NCBI RefSeq assembly: GCF_901933205.1
Contig: NC_044573.1
Location: forward strand, 58,344,493 to 58,408,492
Reading direction: 5' to 3'
DNA: 64,000 nt
DNA from: Camarhynchus parvulus
Taxonomy: Eukaryota > Chordata > Aves > Passeriformes > Thraupidae
The translations under genes were made by a program, and so were the position numbers. Below are positions 27,985-42,890 of this stretch, piece after piece. Position 1 is the first letter of the stretch, and each line of letters begins with the position of its first letter. The notes beneath the pieces were generated by a model. That model searched no databases and was not told the DNA's origin. It saw nothing but the letters and a program-made list of their open reading frames with translations.

Positions 27985-29113
27985 TAATGAGTTGGCATTT
28001 GCATTATAAAACAGGAGTGCATATTTGAGCTATGCTTTTTAAAACCACATTAAAATCCTCCAGGGAACTCTCACCACTAATATGTGTTTTACAACACTGC
28101 CTTCTAGAGAGAGAATCTTGCTCCTACTCACTGCAAATCACTATTCCTGTGAGTTCCATTTCTGGAACACACTGTACCTTTCAGGAAAGGCTGGGATGCC
28201 AGCCACCAATGAGCCTGCCTTCTATTTTAAGTGCAACCTAAGGGCAAGGCTCAAGACCAAATCTGCAATCTGTACAAGTTGTTACCCTCGGGAACACATT
28301 CAGAACCACATTTAGAATAAGCCATACAGCACTTCTGGGGGCAAACCACAAACATGTCATGGCCCCCTTCTTTGCAGAGTGGATGTGACCACCTATAGTG
28401 TATACATCCCAAGGTAGCCCATCTATTCCTGGAGTGATTTGACCTCACTGAGAGGATGTGTATGAGAGGGACTTTCATACTGGCTTGCCAGTACAAGAAT
28501 GCATCCTCGTTGACATACAAAGCCTTGTAGATAGGTCCCATGACAAAGACAATGTGAAAAACCAGGGCAAGGCCCTCCTCACACTTCAGGATTTTGCCAA
28601 GGCTCAGTTTACAAGCCTAAGCCTCTGAGACCTCCTAAGCATTCATTTCACTCAATATTCAGGTAGTTCCTGCTGTTTCTGTGAAAAAGAAAGATTAAGG
28701 ATATATATAAATATGAGGACCAGAAACTGAAGGACACATTCATTATTGTGAGGGAAACGCCCTTTAAAATCCTGACTCTCTTATCTTAATATGAATTATT
28801 AAATGCCATGCGTGCAAAAAACTGTAACATAAGTCAAGGGAAAATTTTTGGTACTTACATACTTTTTCCTTCTGAAATAAGGAAACTGAGCAGCTGAGAT
28901 AATAAGCTTGAAAAGAGTTCTGTTCCTAGTATGCTGTCTCTCAATTCTATGCAGTGGTCAGTAGCTACAGCCAGCTATTATTGTCCAGTGCTGGTTTACT
29001 GAGAGTCAACCTGACTGTGAGAGCACCAAAGAAATTTTAAGGAGAATATAAAAGATTCATTTAACTTTCAAATTATTTACTATAGCAAAATAATGATATG
29101 TGGTTTTCCTATG

Positions 29114-29156
29114 TGTATAAAAATTAAACAAGAGTACGATGTGGCAGTAGCAAGGG
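29114..29156 (+). repeat. 43-bp direct repeat, copy 1
   Basis: This segment matches 30581-30623 at 40 of 43 positions with no gaps, while the flanks do not match. It includes tgtataaaaatta and gatgtggcagtagcaaggg. The origin is unknown. Confidence 0.85.
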
Positions 29157-30580
29157 TTTAATGACTATGTTCTGACATCTACATTGCTAAATCTTAATTT
29201 CCAACAAATCATCATTATACAGTTTGCCTTGTTTTAAGAGGACTTTCATTTTTTTCTCCAAATGTTGTTTTGAATATTTTATTTTCCTGATTACATGTAA
29301 TGTTTCTAAATTATTATTTTGAAGATCTGGGAAACCCTGCTACCAAGAAAAAGAAGTTAGAGATCTACTCTTGTACATCGTTCCTTTGTTCTTCATTCAA
29401 ACATGACAAATTTTTACATTTATGCACACAGCACAGTGAGATATTTTTTGCAATGAGTATATATTTTTGATCACATTATGTTAAAATTTTCTTTCTGAAA
29501 TGCTGTTGTGCATAGACTAGAAGAACAATTCTTGTTAAAAAACCTGAAATGAGTTCTCCACTAAGAACAAGCAAATTGAATACACTTTTTTCCAAAAGGA
29601 AAAAAAGAAATTGCAATTAATTGTGACTACTAATATTTTTTCCCATCAAAGACTGTCATGAAAGTCACTGAGATGCACTGACACTGTACCACAGTTCTGT
29701 GTATCCAATCTGCTACTGCCACTGACCCTAGTCAGTATTTTATTGCTGATGTATTGCTCTTCATTACCATTCTTTACTGAAATTCTTCTCGCATTTGGAA
29801 TACTTAAATACATAAATAACTCACTGAATGTGCCCAAAATTTAGCTAGCATAAGGTTGCACAGGGAGGTCCTTATTGCAGTCCCCTTCTCACTCCTGTTG
29901 CAACACCCCTCAGTATTGCAGCTTTTCCCTGATCTCCTATATCTGGTACTCCGGTGCCCATTTGTTAATTTTCTGAGAAATTACAAAGTTCCTTTTCCCC
30001 TGCTTGTTAAAACTTCTGGAAAGAATGCAAGTCAAGATAAAAATTAATATTTAAGGTGGTCCTTTCTGTAAAAGTTTTCATTTATTTTAGAAGTACTTGA
30101 TGGTACAACCACAGAAAGCTCCTTAAATATGTATTTCTACAGTCTGAGGAAAAATTAAATATTGAATAGACAGATGCCCGATGCTATTTGAAATTCTGGA
30201 AATCAGTAGAAAAAGGGTTTTTTTCCCTGACTTTCTAGTGAGAACAAATACCCTGTATTTTATGTAATTCTTCAACTTTTTGCCATATTATTCCTGAATG
30301 GCAGTGAAAATGAGGTATTTGGTACTGTGCAAACAAATGCTTAGAATTAAAGAACAGAAATGTAGGGACCAATACTGGTTACTGTGTGTTACAGCTATGT
30401 TTTTGAGGCTGTATCAAAGGCTTTTAATGATTGATTGAGGCGGGGGTAAAGGAAAGTAGCATAAAGTCAGTAAAGGAATCCATGTACAACTTGTATTTTA
30501 AAACCACAATTAATAAGGAAGGTTTTGATGTCATCAGCTAGTCTGCACCTTAATTGGTTCACTGAAATCTGTTCACATGC

Positions 30581-30623
30581 TGTATAAAAATTACACAAGA
30601 GTAAGATGTGGCAGTGGCAAGGG
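30581..30623 (+). repeat. 43-bp direct repeat, copy 2
   Basis: The partner of 29114-29156, 1467 bp downstream in the same orientation. The differences are three single substitutions. Confidence 0.85.
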
Positions 30624-33600
30624 CTGTTTGCCTTAGTAAACTGTACATGGAACACAGCTTAACCAATCTCTTTGGTCAGATTATAAAGAAAATAAATATT
30701 CTGAAAGAAAAGGATTAATGATTTCCTTTAAAATCACATATTTCACCTCAAAACCTTTCAGAAAATTAATTTCTAGATTTGAATGAATTCTTAAATGCAG
30801 CCTTTTCTTCCACAGCCAACAGTCGTCAAAAAGATCAGCCGCAGTAGAAAGAAGGTTTGTAAAAGGAGCAAGGAGGAAGAAGGATGCTCTGACCAGTGAT
30901 CATGTTCAGTCCTAATCAATCCTCAATTTTAAGAGATTGACTCCTCCTAAAATTGGCAAGGAGTCAGGCCAAAGTCAATGCCCAGAGAATTCTAGTTTCC
31001 TCCATGCCAATGAGATGAGAAAGCAGCTTAGTCTGCCAAGCAGTTAATTCTCCCCTAGTGCTCATGTTTTGGCCACTGGCAGCAGGCAAAATATTCCCAT
31101 CCCACACTTGCACCACACATCTGTGAGATTCCTCAGGAATATAATCTTTTTGGGCTATTTAAACCCATTCACCTCAGTAAAGAGCTCGCTACCTTGAGTT
31201 TCAAATAGAAACCAAGTATGGATCCTTCAGGCCACCCTCTTGTTTGAATTGTTTTATCTGATTAATGTGCAGCGCCATGGCTTTCATCTGACATGCACAA
31301 TGCTACTTAAAGCAGTACATGCCAGGCGAAGCTCAAATCTATGTTCAGCTAAAACTGATAAACAAAGAACAATCTTTTGCAAACAACAAATGCACTAAAC
31401 TGTTATGCTCTCTTCCGAGTATTCAAGTTAAAATAAAACTTATTTCAGGAAAATTTTGTTCTCACTCCTTCCTAAAAAGACAAAAATTGGAAATTGGAAA
31501 ATATTTCAGGATCTAGCTCACATATTCTTGAATATTGTGAACATTTAGTCCAGCAATCATTTACTGACTGTAATTTTAAAAAGCTGTTTCTTTCCTTTTG
31601 CATTTTTCTTATCACTGTTTAAATTTACACTATGAAAGGAAAGGGGAAAAGACCATGGAACATGAAATGTTCATCTCAAAAACAGGCACAAAAATGCATT
31701 CATTATTAATGTATCTTTGCAGTAAGTGTAGTGAATAATCTGCATTTATCACTTCCAGTTGACCCCTTAGCATATGGTCTATCAACACATCACAAACACA
31801 CCAACAGTTTGAAAGCTGGGTAACTGCTGGTGTAATTTTAACTAAAAGGCATTACACTGCCATGACTGCCTATGTGTGAATCTACCAGATTTATCATCAC
31901 AAAGAGAAGTGCCAGAGAGACTCTGCTAAAGGATCAGGACAGGCAGTAACACTGACTCATTTCTTACGCTATTCTGCTCCAAGATTTTCCTGAGACCGAA
32001 GCAGAAAACTCATTCTAAATGGAAAGAAAAGGAGAACTGGGAATGCCAGCCAGCTTTTGCTTTCTCAGATGACTATGAACTCACTTTGGTTTCTCATACA
32101 CAGATTCTTGTTATTCCTTTCATACATTCTTTTCTAAACCCCCTAAGTAACAAAAAAATCAAGTCCTGTCCTAAAGTTAACAGAGACTTAATCTAGAACC
32201 CAGCCATTCTTCTGCTACAGATCAACTGCCTCCTAATTTTGATTTAAACAAATAGTTCTGCCAGTTTTTCACTGGCCTCTAATTACAGATGAGATAAAAT
32301 ATTGGAGCTCACTAAAGTAATGTAGATGTAATTACAGGACTTACCCAAGAGACTCAGACATTAACAGAATAGGCTTACAGACTTAAAAGATATGCATTTT
32401 TAAATAAATTGATACGTTTCTTTGTAGGTCACATAAGATTACTGGCAACAATTAATCTGAATGTTATGCATATTTGGAAGAAGTAAAACGTAAAGTAAGA
32501 ACAAGTGAAGCAAAGATTATGCATTGTGATTTTCTATCACATCTCTATAAAAAGATATAAAAGTGATATCTACGTAATATAAGATTTGGAACACTGAAAG
32601 TGCATAATCTCAAAGTCCTAGAAAACTATGGAGTCCAAAGTGATCTAACAGCTAGAAGTGATTTACTGAAAGGTTCTCAAAAATAAGCCAGTTAGGATTA
32701 GAGCTCAAAGACCTTCTTGTATCTTCACCTAGAAATGCATTTATTGCCTTCCAGTCTCAGTATTTAAGATTTATAAATATGAAGGAAGTGTGTTCTGGAA
32801 TTTTAGTTTCATATATGAACACCTATTACCTATTTGTACAAAAACCGTGCCATTTTCAGAAAAATATTTTCATTCTTAAAATGGAATTTAAGAATTGGGA
32901 GACTGAGATATTTATTATATTAACTGAGTAAAATATAATTGAGTGGGCATTCCTGCATATTTCTATACTCCAAGGACACAGTGGTATTTATAAAGGTCAT
33001 AAAAAAGGGAATGCGATTCTGTATTTGCTCTGTGAACAAGAGGATAAAATAACAAATAAGTGAAACAACAAATTCTTTCTCTTTACCTCAATGTATTGAA
33101 AAGTATTCTTTTACAAAATTTACTCATGTAAGCAGGCATTAGATGAAGTAAAACAGTTTCTTTTGTTTGTTCTCATTCTGATTATTTCCATTAAATTTCT
33201 GTGTAATGTACAACTCCTTGAGAAGGGAAAAAGACATTGGTTTTATCCTTAGCAATGATAAATATTTTTGGAGAGAGGAGAAATCACTGGTAATACTGCC
33301 AGTATCTGTTCTGATTTCAAAATTGGTATTTTATACTAATTGATAAAATAGGATTTTTCTATGTATTTTGATTACAATGTGAAACATTAATTTTTTAAGT
33401 GCTAAGGAACTTCTTACATAAGAATTCAAAAGCTAGCATAGCTTGAAAAATAAGCTCACATACAAAAGATAGCAACATGCAACAGCCAAAAAATATGCTC
33501 CTTTAAATGGACATTCATGTATGAGATTCTCTGAACTGTTTCCAAAGAAAAGGAACATTTCAATGAACATGTACTAACAATAGTACACGTTTCATCTGCT

Positions 33601-35950
33601 GTGCAACTGGAAGGAAGCAGCTTGGATATATGTCAAGGTATCATACAAGTCCCATAGACAAAGGCTGTCCAAACCCACATGTATTCAATGCTTTTCTGCT
33701 GTGCTTTTTTTAACCTCCTCCATGCGAACAAACATCACTCACTGCTGTGGCAGAATTGATTGCAAGTATTTCAGTGAGAAAAGAGCTGCTCAAAAGCAGT
33801 GTTTTACATCACCTAACTGTAAACATGCATGCATGTGCACTATATGCAAGTATGCAAACACACACACAGGGACATAAATATAATATGTATGCATGTATGT
33901 ATGAATCCTATATATTGATAATTTGTTTCTAATGAAAACCAAAAAAAGACAAGTACTAAACTGAGCATTTAGCCAGCAGTGATGCATCTGCATCCAGAAA
34001 CCGAATAAACCCCACATATTCTCCTGCTGTCCAGTAGCAGAAATAGTCATGTTCAGAACTGGCTCAGATTGAACAGCCTGGGCTTAGGATCCAGAAACTA
34101 GGCACTCCCTTTTCTAAATCAGTCAAAAGATTAAGAGTTCAGTGAGCATTTTAGCATTGTGCTTGTGACCTCCGTAAGACTAGACACTCCAGGAAATAAT
34201 CACAGGATTACAGAGTCTGATTTGGGGCAGTGGTGGGGCTCATTCTTTGACTCTGTGATGTCTGAATTCTCTGCTGCTCTGGTGAAGCTCCTTGAAGAAC
34301 ATTACTGCATCATTAAGCTCCCACGCTAAGCTACCAATTGTGGCTTTGCTAGTCTTTGGGGGCTTGAATTTTCCCAAGATGAGAGAAGAAAAAGTCCAAA
34401 TGTCCAATTTCATTTGCAAGCAAACTATGTATGTAAAATGTATTTCCTCTTTAAAATAAAATGTGAAACCTGATTTAAGTACCAACGTATCATAAGCAGA
34501 GGTTTTGGATCCCAGTTGGGTGAGATGCCTAACTCAGAAATCAAAGTAAGACAAAGAGCTGTTGATGTCTGGCTTGTTCAATGCAGGATTCAGTTCAGCC
34601 TGTCTTGACTCTACTCTGAAATACTGGACTCCACACAACTGGAAATGGAGGCATCTCATTTTGGGGACAAATTCCTACAAAAGATATTAATCTAAAATCT
34701 TTTTTTTTTACTTCTAAATTTTATTTATACACAAGGATATGTAACAATCTCCTCCTCTAATAAGAAACAGAAGGACTTTTCAACATAATACACCTATGAA
34801 ATGCACTTTTTAGCTAGTAGATAACATACATTCAGTACATGTTGCATTTCACAGTGCAAGAGATTGTGGGCCAGCACTCTAAACCAAAATTTGTTTGGGA
34901 AAATAGCCCTTAAGAGAGAGTCTGAAGATCTATAGATTTCTTATTGTATTCGCCCTACTAGTACAAAGTTATTAATATAACTGCACTGACAGACCATTAC
35001 ACTTGGATTTGCACAAATGTAAATTTACATTGAAAAAATGTATGTATGTGACAAAACACAAACCCTTACAGATTCTTCCTCTATATTAAATAAATCATAA
35101 AGACAAAAATATTCAAATAAAAACTGAACAATCAGAATAACTACTGGTACAGAAGAGAAACTTATCAGGTATATGCAGCTGACTAATTCCACATATTTGT
35201 GCAGCACAACTTATTTAGACAAGATCCTTCCTCTAAACAAAGGGATGCTAAATAGTTCAAATATCCAAACAATCAAAAACATTTCATACTCAGCTATTGC
35301 ATTCTACTTAATAATTCTCACCTTTAAAATCTACTAACAAAAACCAATATTCTCCCAAGATAATTTTCTTTTCCTTAGAATTTCATTAGGTGAACCCCAC
35401 CACCACTGGCCCTGTACTACTTAAGTTCCAAACAGATAAAGAAGTGAAGAAAAGGACTGAAAGTAAGTGGAGAGTTTAAAACTGAACATGCAGAAAAAGC
35501 AGTAAGAAATGACTAAATCTTTAAAACCTCAGTCCTTGTTCCTCATAAGCACCTGAATTAACACGACAACATTGTTCAAGTTGGTCATATAAGCCAATAA
35601 AAGGCACCATGATACAGAGAAGAAGTAAAAATACAGATGACTCTTTATCTGGGAAATATTTGCAATAGTTCTCAAATAACTAGGACATTAGGGTTTACAC
35701 ATCTGTATTTCAAATCATAGATTTTGGTCTGCTCTGAAATGCATCCAGTTTTATGCCTATATAGAAAGAGTTGTACTACAACATTTCAAACTCCATTTGG
35801 AGACACAGCATACCTTCATGTGTTTTGTGTTCTCAGAAATTAAGAAAAGCTATCCCAAGACTAGAGATAACCACTAAGTACATTCAAACCAGCCCAAATA
35901 ATGAAATATGAATAAAGTTAAACCAGATATTCTGCATATTTCTGGGAATT

Positions 35951-35977
35951 AAAAAAAAAAAAAAAAAAAGAGAGAGA
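35951..35977. repeat. Poly(A) run followed by (GA)n
   Basis: Nineteen A residues run directly into gagagagac. This could be a retroposon tail, but no recognisable body lies upstream. Confidence 0.85.
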
Positions 35978-38900
35978 CTGTAACTATAATCTGGATTGTG
36001 GATGATATGTTATTTGAGATATTGTAGACATCAGGAAAGGAAACTACAATGTATAGAAAGCTGAATTCACCAATAATAAAGATGATAAAGAATTCAACAT
36101 AATCATCTGAAACAGTGCATCCCATGCAAAATAATGATTGCTTTTACTTGCTTTCATGTGAAAATAACATTTCTAATATTAAAGATACACTAACAAATCT
36201 GCCCTTCTTCCAGACATGGTGTAACAACCTAATCAAGTGATGAAAAATTTTAACATCCAATATGTTTTGAATCTGCAATATGATAGGAATGGGGAAGGAA
36301 AACCATAGAGCTTGCCTGCATTAGAAAGATAAAACAGATTAGCATTGCCTGGGAATTTTAAAGTACTAAGAGCTGTTTCTGAATAATTCCATATGTGAAC
36401 ACTCTTATCTTGGAATAAGAGAGTGCTTTGTTCCTGTTCAGCTTGACCCACTTTCCAAAAGCATGTAATTAGGAGCATTTATATGTGTAAAAAAGGCTTT
36501 TGTCTGTTCTCTTGATTAAAACAATAAAGTTCAGTATCTAAGGTTTCTGATTCAAAACATCTTAAACATTAAAAAAAAAAGCTATGGCAGCCTAGGTATT
36601 AAAATTCATTTGTGGCATTTTCACTGCTTCTCTAAATAAATGATTTAAAAGGCAAAAGGTTTTTCAAACAGTCTTCAGTCAGCAATTACTTTCTGGTGTA
36701 ATCCCTAGGCTACGGATGGCTACTCAGAATTCTATAAGTCAAACCTGCTCTTTGCAAAACATGAAGTAACAGCAGGGGTTTTTAAAAGTATGGGTCAACT
36801 GTAATGTCTTTGGACTTCAGAAAGTAAACTATTTATCTAAAGTAAAAGCATGCAGTCTAGGGAGGATATCCGTGCTGTACCAATAGCTGATCCAAATCCA
36901 CGTGAATAGAAGTCTGTGCTGCCAACTGAAACTGACAAGCTCAGCACTCTGGCAGCCACATATCCCCGAATATTTGCCCAGAATGCAAGCAGCGTGAACC
37001 CACACTGTCTCAGAAAATAAACAGTACACATGTTTAGAAAGTTAAAATATTGGAACCCTACCTTCAGATGTCTGTAAGTATGCCTGGTAATTATGAGTAT
37101 GTTTGCATGTTCAATCTACACCTGGGTAGCACAGCTTTGGCCATGTAAACCTCCTGAGCTGCTGCTGCTACAGAAATTAGTACACAGCTAAAGATTATAG
37201 CATCAGCCTAGTGGTGGCACCCAAACTTGAGAAGCAGGAAGAACAGCTGCATTTAGCATTGTCATCTCCAAGTGATCCCAAGTTCTCCCTGTCACTTCCA
37301 CAGCACAAGAGAGGTGGAGGTACATCAAACACTGGAGTAATACCACAAAACTTATGCCATGGGTGGTTCAGGTCTATTAGCTGTCATCATATATTAATGT
37401 AGACCTTAAATATCTTATCTTCATTGAAAAATAGAAGATCACATACTATGTATTCAGCAGATACTGTGACAACACTCTCTGTTGTGTTTAAGAACAGATT
37501 AAAACCAAGTAACTTGGAAGGCTACTGTTAAAACAATGATGTCATGTATTAGCTTCTGGTTGATGTAATCTTTGTCTTAGATTCTACTGCTTCCATGAGA
37601 AACAGCACATTGTGGTCTTGTTGGAAACAAAATGACACTACAAGCCACACTAACAATGCATCTTTAAAATATGTCCGGATTTATCTTGAAATTATTTTCA
37701 CTAAAAGAATCTACATTTACAAATACTAGGGGTCTCAAAAATATTTTATGCACAGTCAGAATAAGAAAACTATTGTTTCTATCCTAGAAATACCTGTTTT
37801 GATAAATTGCTGAGTACTGTCATGAAGGAGAAATTCAACTTGTGGTATAACTCAAAACAAGCCCTTTTCCCCAAAACCTGCATTTTTATGTCAGCATTTG
37901 TCATAATCCCTGAGGTACAGACCTCTACCGATCTGCAACCATATCTTATTTTAAAATACCTCATAAGGACTAGGTAGAAAGCCTACAGACTGTGGAACCA
38001 TGCCACGCACTGGGTTGGAGCTCTACACTAACCAGAAACAACTAAAAAATGGTGACATTTGAACAGTGGAAAAATTGGTTGTCCTCTCATTCAAGGTCCT
38101 TCAAACTACTGAAAAAGACTCAGAAATTGCAGAAAGAGTGTAATTTGATTATGGTAAATCAAACATACCTTTTATTTGATGTCAACACTATACAAGTAAT
38201 CTGTATCAACAAAAGCACCTTTCTAGCTAGCAAAATTTTAAGAATATAAATTAATTATCTTCTACTGATCCATTTAACAAAAGAATTTTATATATTTACT
38301 GATTTGTTCAATAAAGAATATTACATATTTTGTTTACTCCACATCACCTAAGTGGTCTGTTTACTTTTTTGCAATTAATATTGAATTCAATGTTTTACGC
38401 ATTTTCAAAGTATTTTTAATATATTAAATTTAGAAATAAATTTGTTGTTTGAACACCAAAGTCTGCTGAGGAAAATATCTTAAAAGCATAAATACTTAAG
38501 ACTAAAAACCTGCTGTATGTTATTAAATTATTTTTTTATAGCACACTATGTTCTGTTGTGAAAAATCAATTCTGCCTTTTTCATATACTCAATTAAATTT
38601 TCAGCTATGAATCACAATCTTACTGACGTCAAGTAAGACTTTGTGCTCTCCTGTTAGATTTACTTCATCAGTTTAATCCCATTGTTTGCACATATTTTTG
38701 AAAACCATTTTGGAAAAACTTATTTTGACTTATTTTCAACTACTGATAACAGCTCTGGCATAAAAACACATCATTACTTCAAATACTCTTTTGTTGAAAA
38801 ACAAAGGAAAATAGTCTTTTGAACAGAATTGCATTATGATATTTTAAAAAGAGTGTAGCAAAAATGATCCTGTACAATAAAGTAAATCTCATAATCAAAT

Positions 38901-41900
38901 ACAAAAAATAAATCTCATTATCACAGAAAGTGATGAGAAGGTTTTTTGCCTGTTTTCAGTACTAGGAGATGAATGATTGAATTCTAAACATCATGTTCCT
39001 GCCCTTGAAGCTCCCTGTCACAGTCTCATGAAAAGTTTGCCATACACTTGCCAACATTCAAGCTCAAATATTAGAATTTGCCTCAGAACAATTAAATATT
39101 ATTCTGAAATGAAAACTTCAATTTTCAAACCATTTTGGTTACCTCCCTCTTAATTAGCTTCTTCTCCTTATCCAGACACAGTAAGTATCCATACAGCTTT
39201 TAGGTCATAACTGGTATTACAAAACTAATACAAAAATACTATCTCATTATGAAAAATGTGATACTGATGATCAATAGCAGAAAATTAACAAATACAGAAG
39301 CAACTGCCCAGTGTAGCAATACAAGATGAGATACATTGCTAGAGACCATCCATCAAGTTCTAATGCAGAAGTAGTGAAAAGGAATCAATAGGGCACCACT
39401 CTATTGTCATTAGGAAATAAAAAAATATTTGATATGTGTTAGAAACCCCTGGATTGCTACTTTCTAGTTAGTGTCCATAAAGAGCTTGGCTTCTAGGTTA
39501 ATAACCAATATGTGAATTTTTCTCTGCCATGTTTAAAAGAACCATTTTTATAAGTCAATATTCCACCACACGACTCAGCTGAGAAACAGCGCTTTAGGGA
39601 AAGACTTTACTGATTAGCATGTAATACCTGTTGCTTTTTATTTAGGGAAATACTTATTCAGCACACTGCATGCATAAGACTGCAGCAGTTCTGGATAAAC
39701 TCAACACAAACAGTGACTTAATTACTAATTCCTAATGTTAAGAAACAGCCCCTGGGAAACCACCCAAGCCATTTTTATCCAGAAGCACCATGACTACCAT
39801 ATAATTAATTAAAATTCAGTAGAAGTGCCACAGATATGCAAGAATCTCAAAAACAGTTACTCAAAACCTAATAGGGTGGAGAAAGTAGAAGCTAGGCTAC
39901 AAATAGACTATCAAGAAAAGAAAACTAAGAAGTGAAAGAAACAAGCCTAAGGGTATTTTGAAATTACAAAGAAGGGCAAATAACAGGTACAACTAAAGAA
40001 TGTATCATTATTTTACAAAAAGGGATTCACTGTCATGCAATTAAGAAGGAAGGTGAAAAGAAACCAAAATATAATATGTGTAATCTTGCTGGGTGTAGAA
40101 TCTGGACAATTAAAGCAGCATTTACCTGCTTACCATTGCTGTTCCCAATGTGAGAAAATGCTCAATTACCATACAAATAAAATCAACAACACTGAGGTCA
40201 AACCACCAGTAAACAGAGAAGCAGAAGAGCATCTACAGGAGACAAATAGAAATCTTTCTTTCACTTAAGATAGTGCCACTATAAAAAGCTTTCAGACAAA
40301 CTGCCAAAACTTCATACTGCATACTGTTTGAAACATCTTCATCCTTGATGATGAAGGTGAAATGCTACTGTACTTTTTGCTTGACACTGTAAGTGCATTT
40401 TTATCAAGAGTAGACTGAGGGATGTTGACAATCTATCCAACTATCAATTGGTTTCCAACTCCTTTATTTTCAGTCTTCTGTTTCTTCTCAGTATTCAGAG
40501 TTCATAAAGTGACATTATCATATCTATTTTCTGTTTCAGGTACAGATGAGTCTTTCTTCTGTTCTTTCTTCTGTAATTCTTTCTTCCATGTGAGTATTCC
40601 CAAACCTATTGCTGACAAACTCGTGCTCAGTCTGGAGGGCTCATATGAAACTTACTATCAGAAGTATCTTAATGTTTAATCACATGGGTGTTGAGCAGCT
40701 GCCTGGCTAGCATTGTACAATGCAATGTGGAAGCATAAACTGCACCACGAAAGCCTAGTCAGGTTTATTAAAGGAACAAAAATATTACTTAAATGGTTTA
40801 AATAGCCTAACACCAGCAATTGACAGAAATTTTTTTGGTAACATGTTCTGTGCACAATGTTATTGATCTCCCTCAGAAACTTAAAGATTACAAATACAAT
40901 GCAACTTTTTGCTATTTAGTTGAAAACTTGCATCTTTTTATATACACATATATGGAATTAGCAAGGAAGCTAATTAACAAATATTAACAACTGCTCAAGC
41001 AGTGCATCTTATGCTCACAGCTTGGCTATCACAGACCCTGTTTAGATCCTGCCTTAGACACTCCATTCAGGATCGGAAGAGCAAATTCCTGCAGGTGTCT
41101 CCCATCTCAGAGAGACTGCAGAATGACCTTGGTGACAAGGTCAGACTGGACACCAAACTTGTACACAGATCCACTGAAAAGCAAATCGACCCACTGGTGT
41201 TCTGCTACTTAAAAAGGCATCTCTTTGAGGTATTATTAGAGCAGAAACAAGCATTACCTTTTACCATATGATTATGATTTTATGCACATAAACCAGATGT
41301 TTGTAGTCTGATATTTTATTTTCCATATTGCTACTGCTAGATTGCAAGGATTAAGGGGGACTGTAAGAGTACTTCAACCACCAGGTTGGTCCACATTCCA
41401 GAAATATGAATTTTGGCTCTGCAGAAAGTAACAGTAACCTGCTGGGTGGTTTCCACCCAGCAACACACTTCTTGAAGTTCCTCCACCTCAGAGATAGCAC
41501 GGGAGAAGACTGATGTATAAACTTCTTACAAGCCACTCAGAAGAAACACCACAAAAAACAGGTTGGCATGTGATAACTTTCTTTAATGTGCATTATCTCA
41601 TTTTACATTATAATACAACAAACCAATTTGCTTTGAAATGAGTCTACAAAAATCTTCATTAATGGATCCTGAAAATATTTAAATGAGATATTTAATGCTA
41701 AAGGTATATTTGACATAAGATTTAGATAATGCTCCTCCTGACAATAAGAAAATCTATTGAACATCTTTACCACAATATCAAAAACTAACCAATCGTTCAG
41801 GTTAAGGAGTATATATTGAAAAGCTCAACTCATTCCAGCATTCACTTGTCAGATTGAAAGCCACTGACCTTCTTTGGGATTTGAGGTGGCATACAACAGC

Positions 41901-42271
41901 TGCCATGAGATGGGTGGCCCAAAGAAGGACACTTTGTTGCCTTGCTGTTTTGTTTGCCTTAAACATCAAACTGAACTCTACTTTGAAGATGAAGCTTCAA
42001 CATTACCATCACTATCACATCAATTTTTAACTCCTGAATACATATCCTGTGGGGCTAGCACACAGATAGAGAAAGCTTCTGGTGCAGATGCAGGCTCTGC
42101 TAAAGTTAGACAATGCTGCTCTGTAACACCCTGTCCAAGCCTGATTACCTGCAGTGTATACTGATGCAGTTCAGCAAGTATTGTACTTCTGCTTTTATTC
42201 ATATCAATCTCTTTTGGTTCCCCCACTTTTAAATAAATGTGCAGGTGATATGTGTTGTGACACTTATTAGC

Positions 42272-42890
42272 CATAGAACCATAGAACAGGCTGAGCTGGA
42301 AGGGACCCATTGAGATCATCAAGTCCAACTCCTGGCCCTGTACAGGACAGCCCAAGAGTCACACCATGCACCTGAGAGCACTGTCCAAATGCTTCTTGAA
42401 CTCTGTCAGGCTGTGACCACTTCCCTTGGGAGCCTGTTCCAGTGCCCAACCACTCTCTGGGTGAAGAACCTTTTCTGGTTCCCAGCCTCCCTCACCTCAG
42501 GTTTTTGCCTTTTCCCCAAGTCCTGTCCCTGGTCACCAGAGAGAAGAGATCAGTACCTGCCCCTCTGCTTCCCCTCACAAGGAAGCTGTAACTGCAGTAG
42601 GTCTCCCCTCAGTCTCCTCTTCTCCAGGCTGAGCAGATCAAGTGACCGGAGCTGCTCCTCACATGGCTGCCCCTCAAGGCCCTTCATCATCTTTGTTGCC
42701 CTCCTTTGGACACTCCCTAATACTTTAATGTCTTTTTTACATTGTGGCACACAAAACTACCCCCAGCATGTGAGGTGAGGCTGTCCCAGTGCAGAGCAGA
42801 GCGGGACAATCCCCTCCCTTGCCCGGCTGGCCATGCTGTGCCTGATGCACCACAGGACACGCTTGGCCATCCTGACTGCCAGAACGTGGT
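42272..42890 (-). mobile_element. CR1 LINE 3' fragment, second subfamily
   Basis: It starts ccatagaaccatagaacagg and continues through ggaagggacccattgagatc, the hallmark of a different CR1 subfamily from the copy at 18082. It runs to a block resembling CACAGGACACGCTTGGCCAT. It lies in the AKAP7 intron on the minus strand and is 5'-truncated. The open frames on both strands here belong to the decayed reverse-transcriptase end and 3'UTR. Confidence 0.92.
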
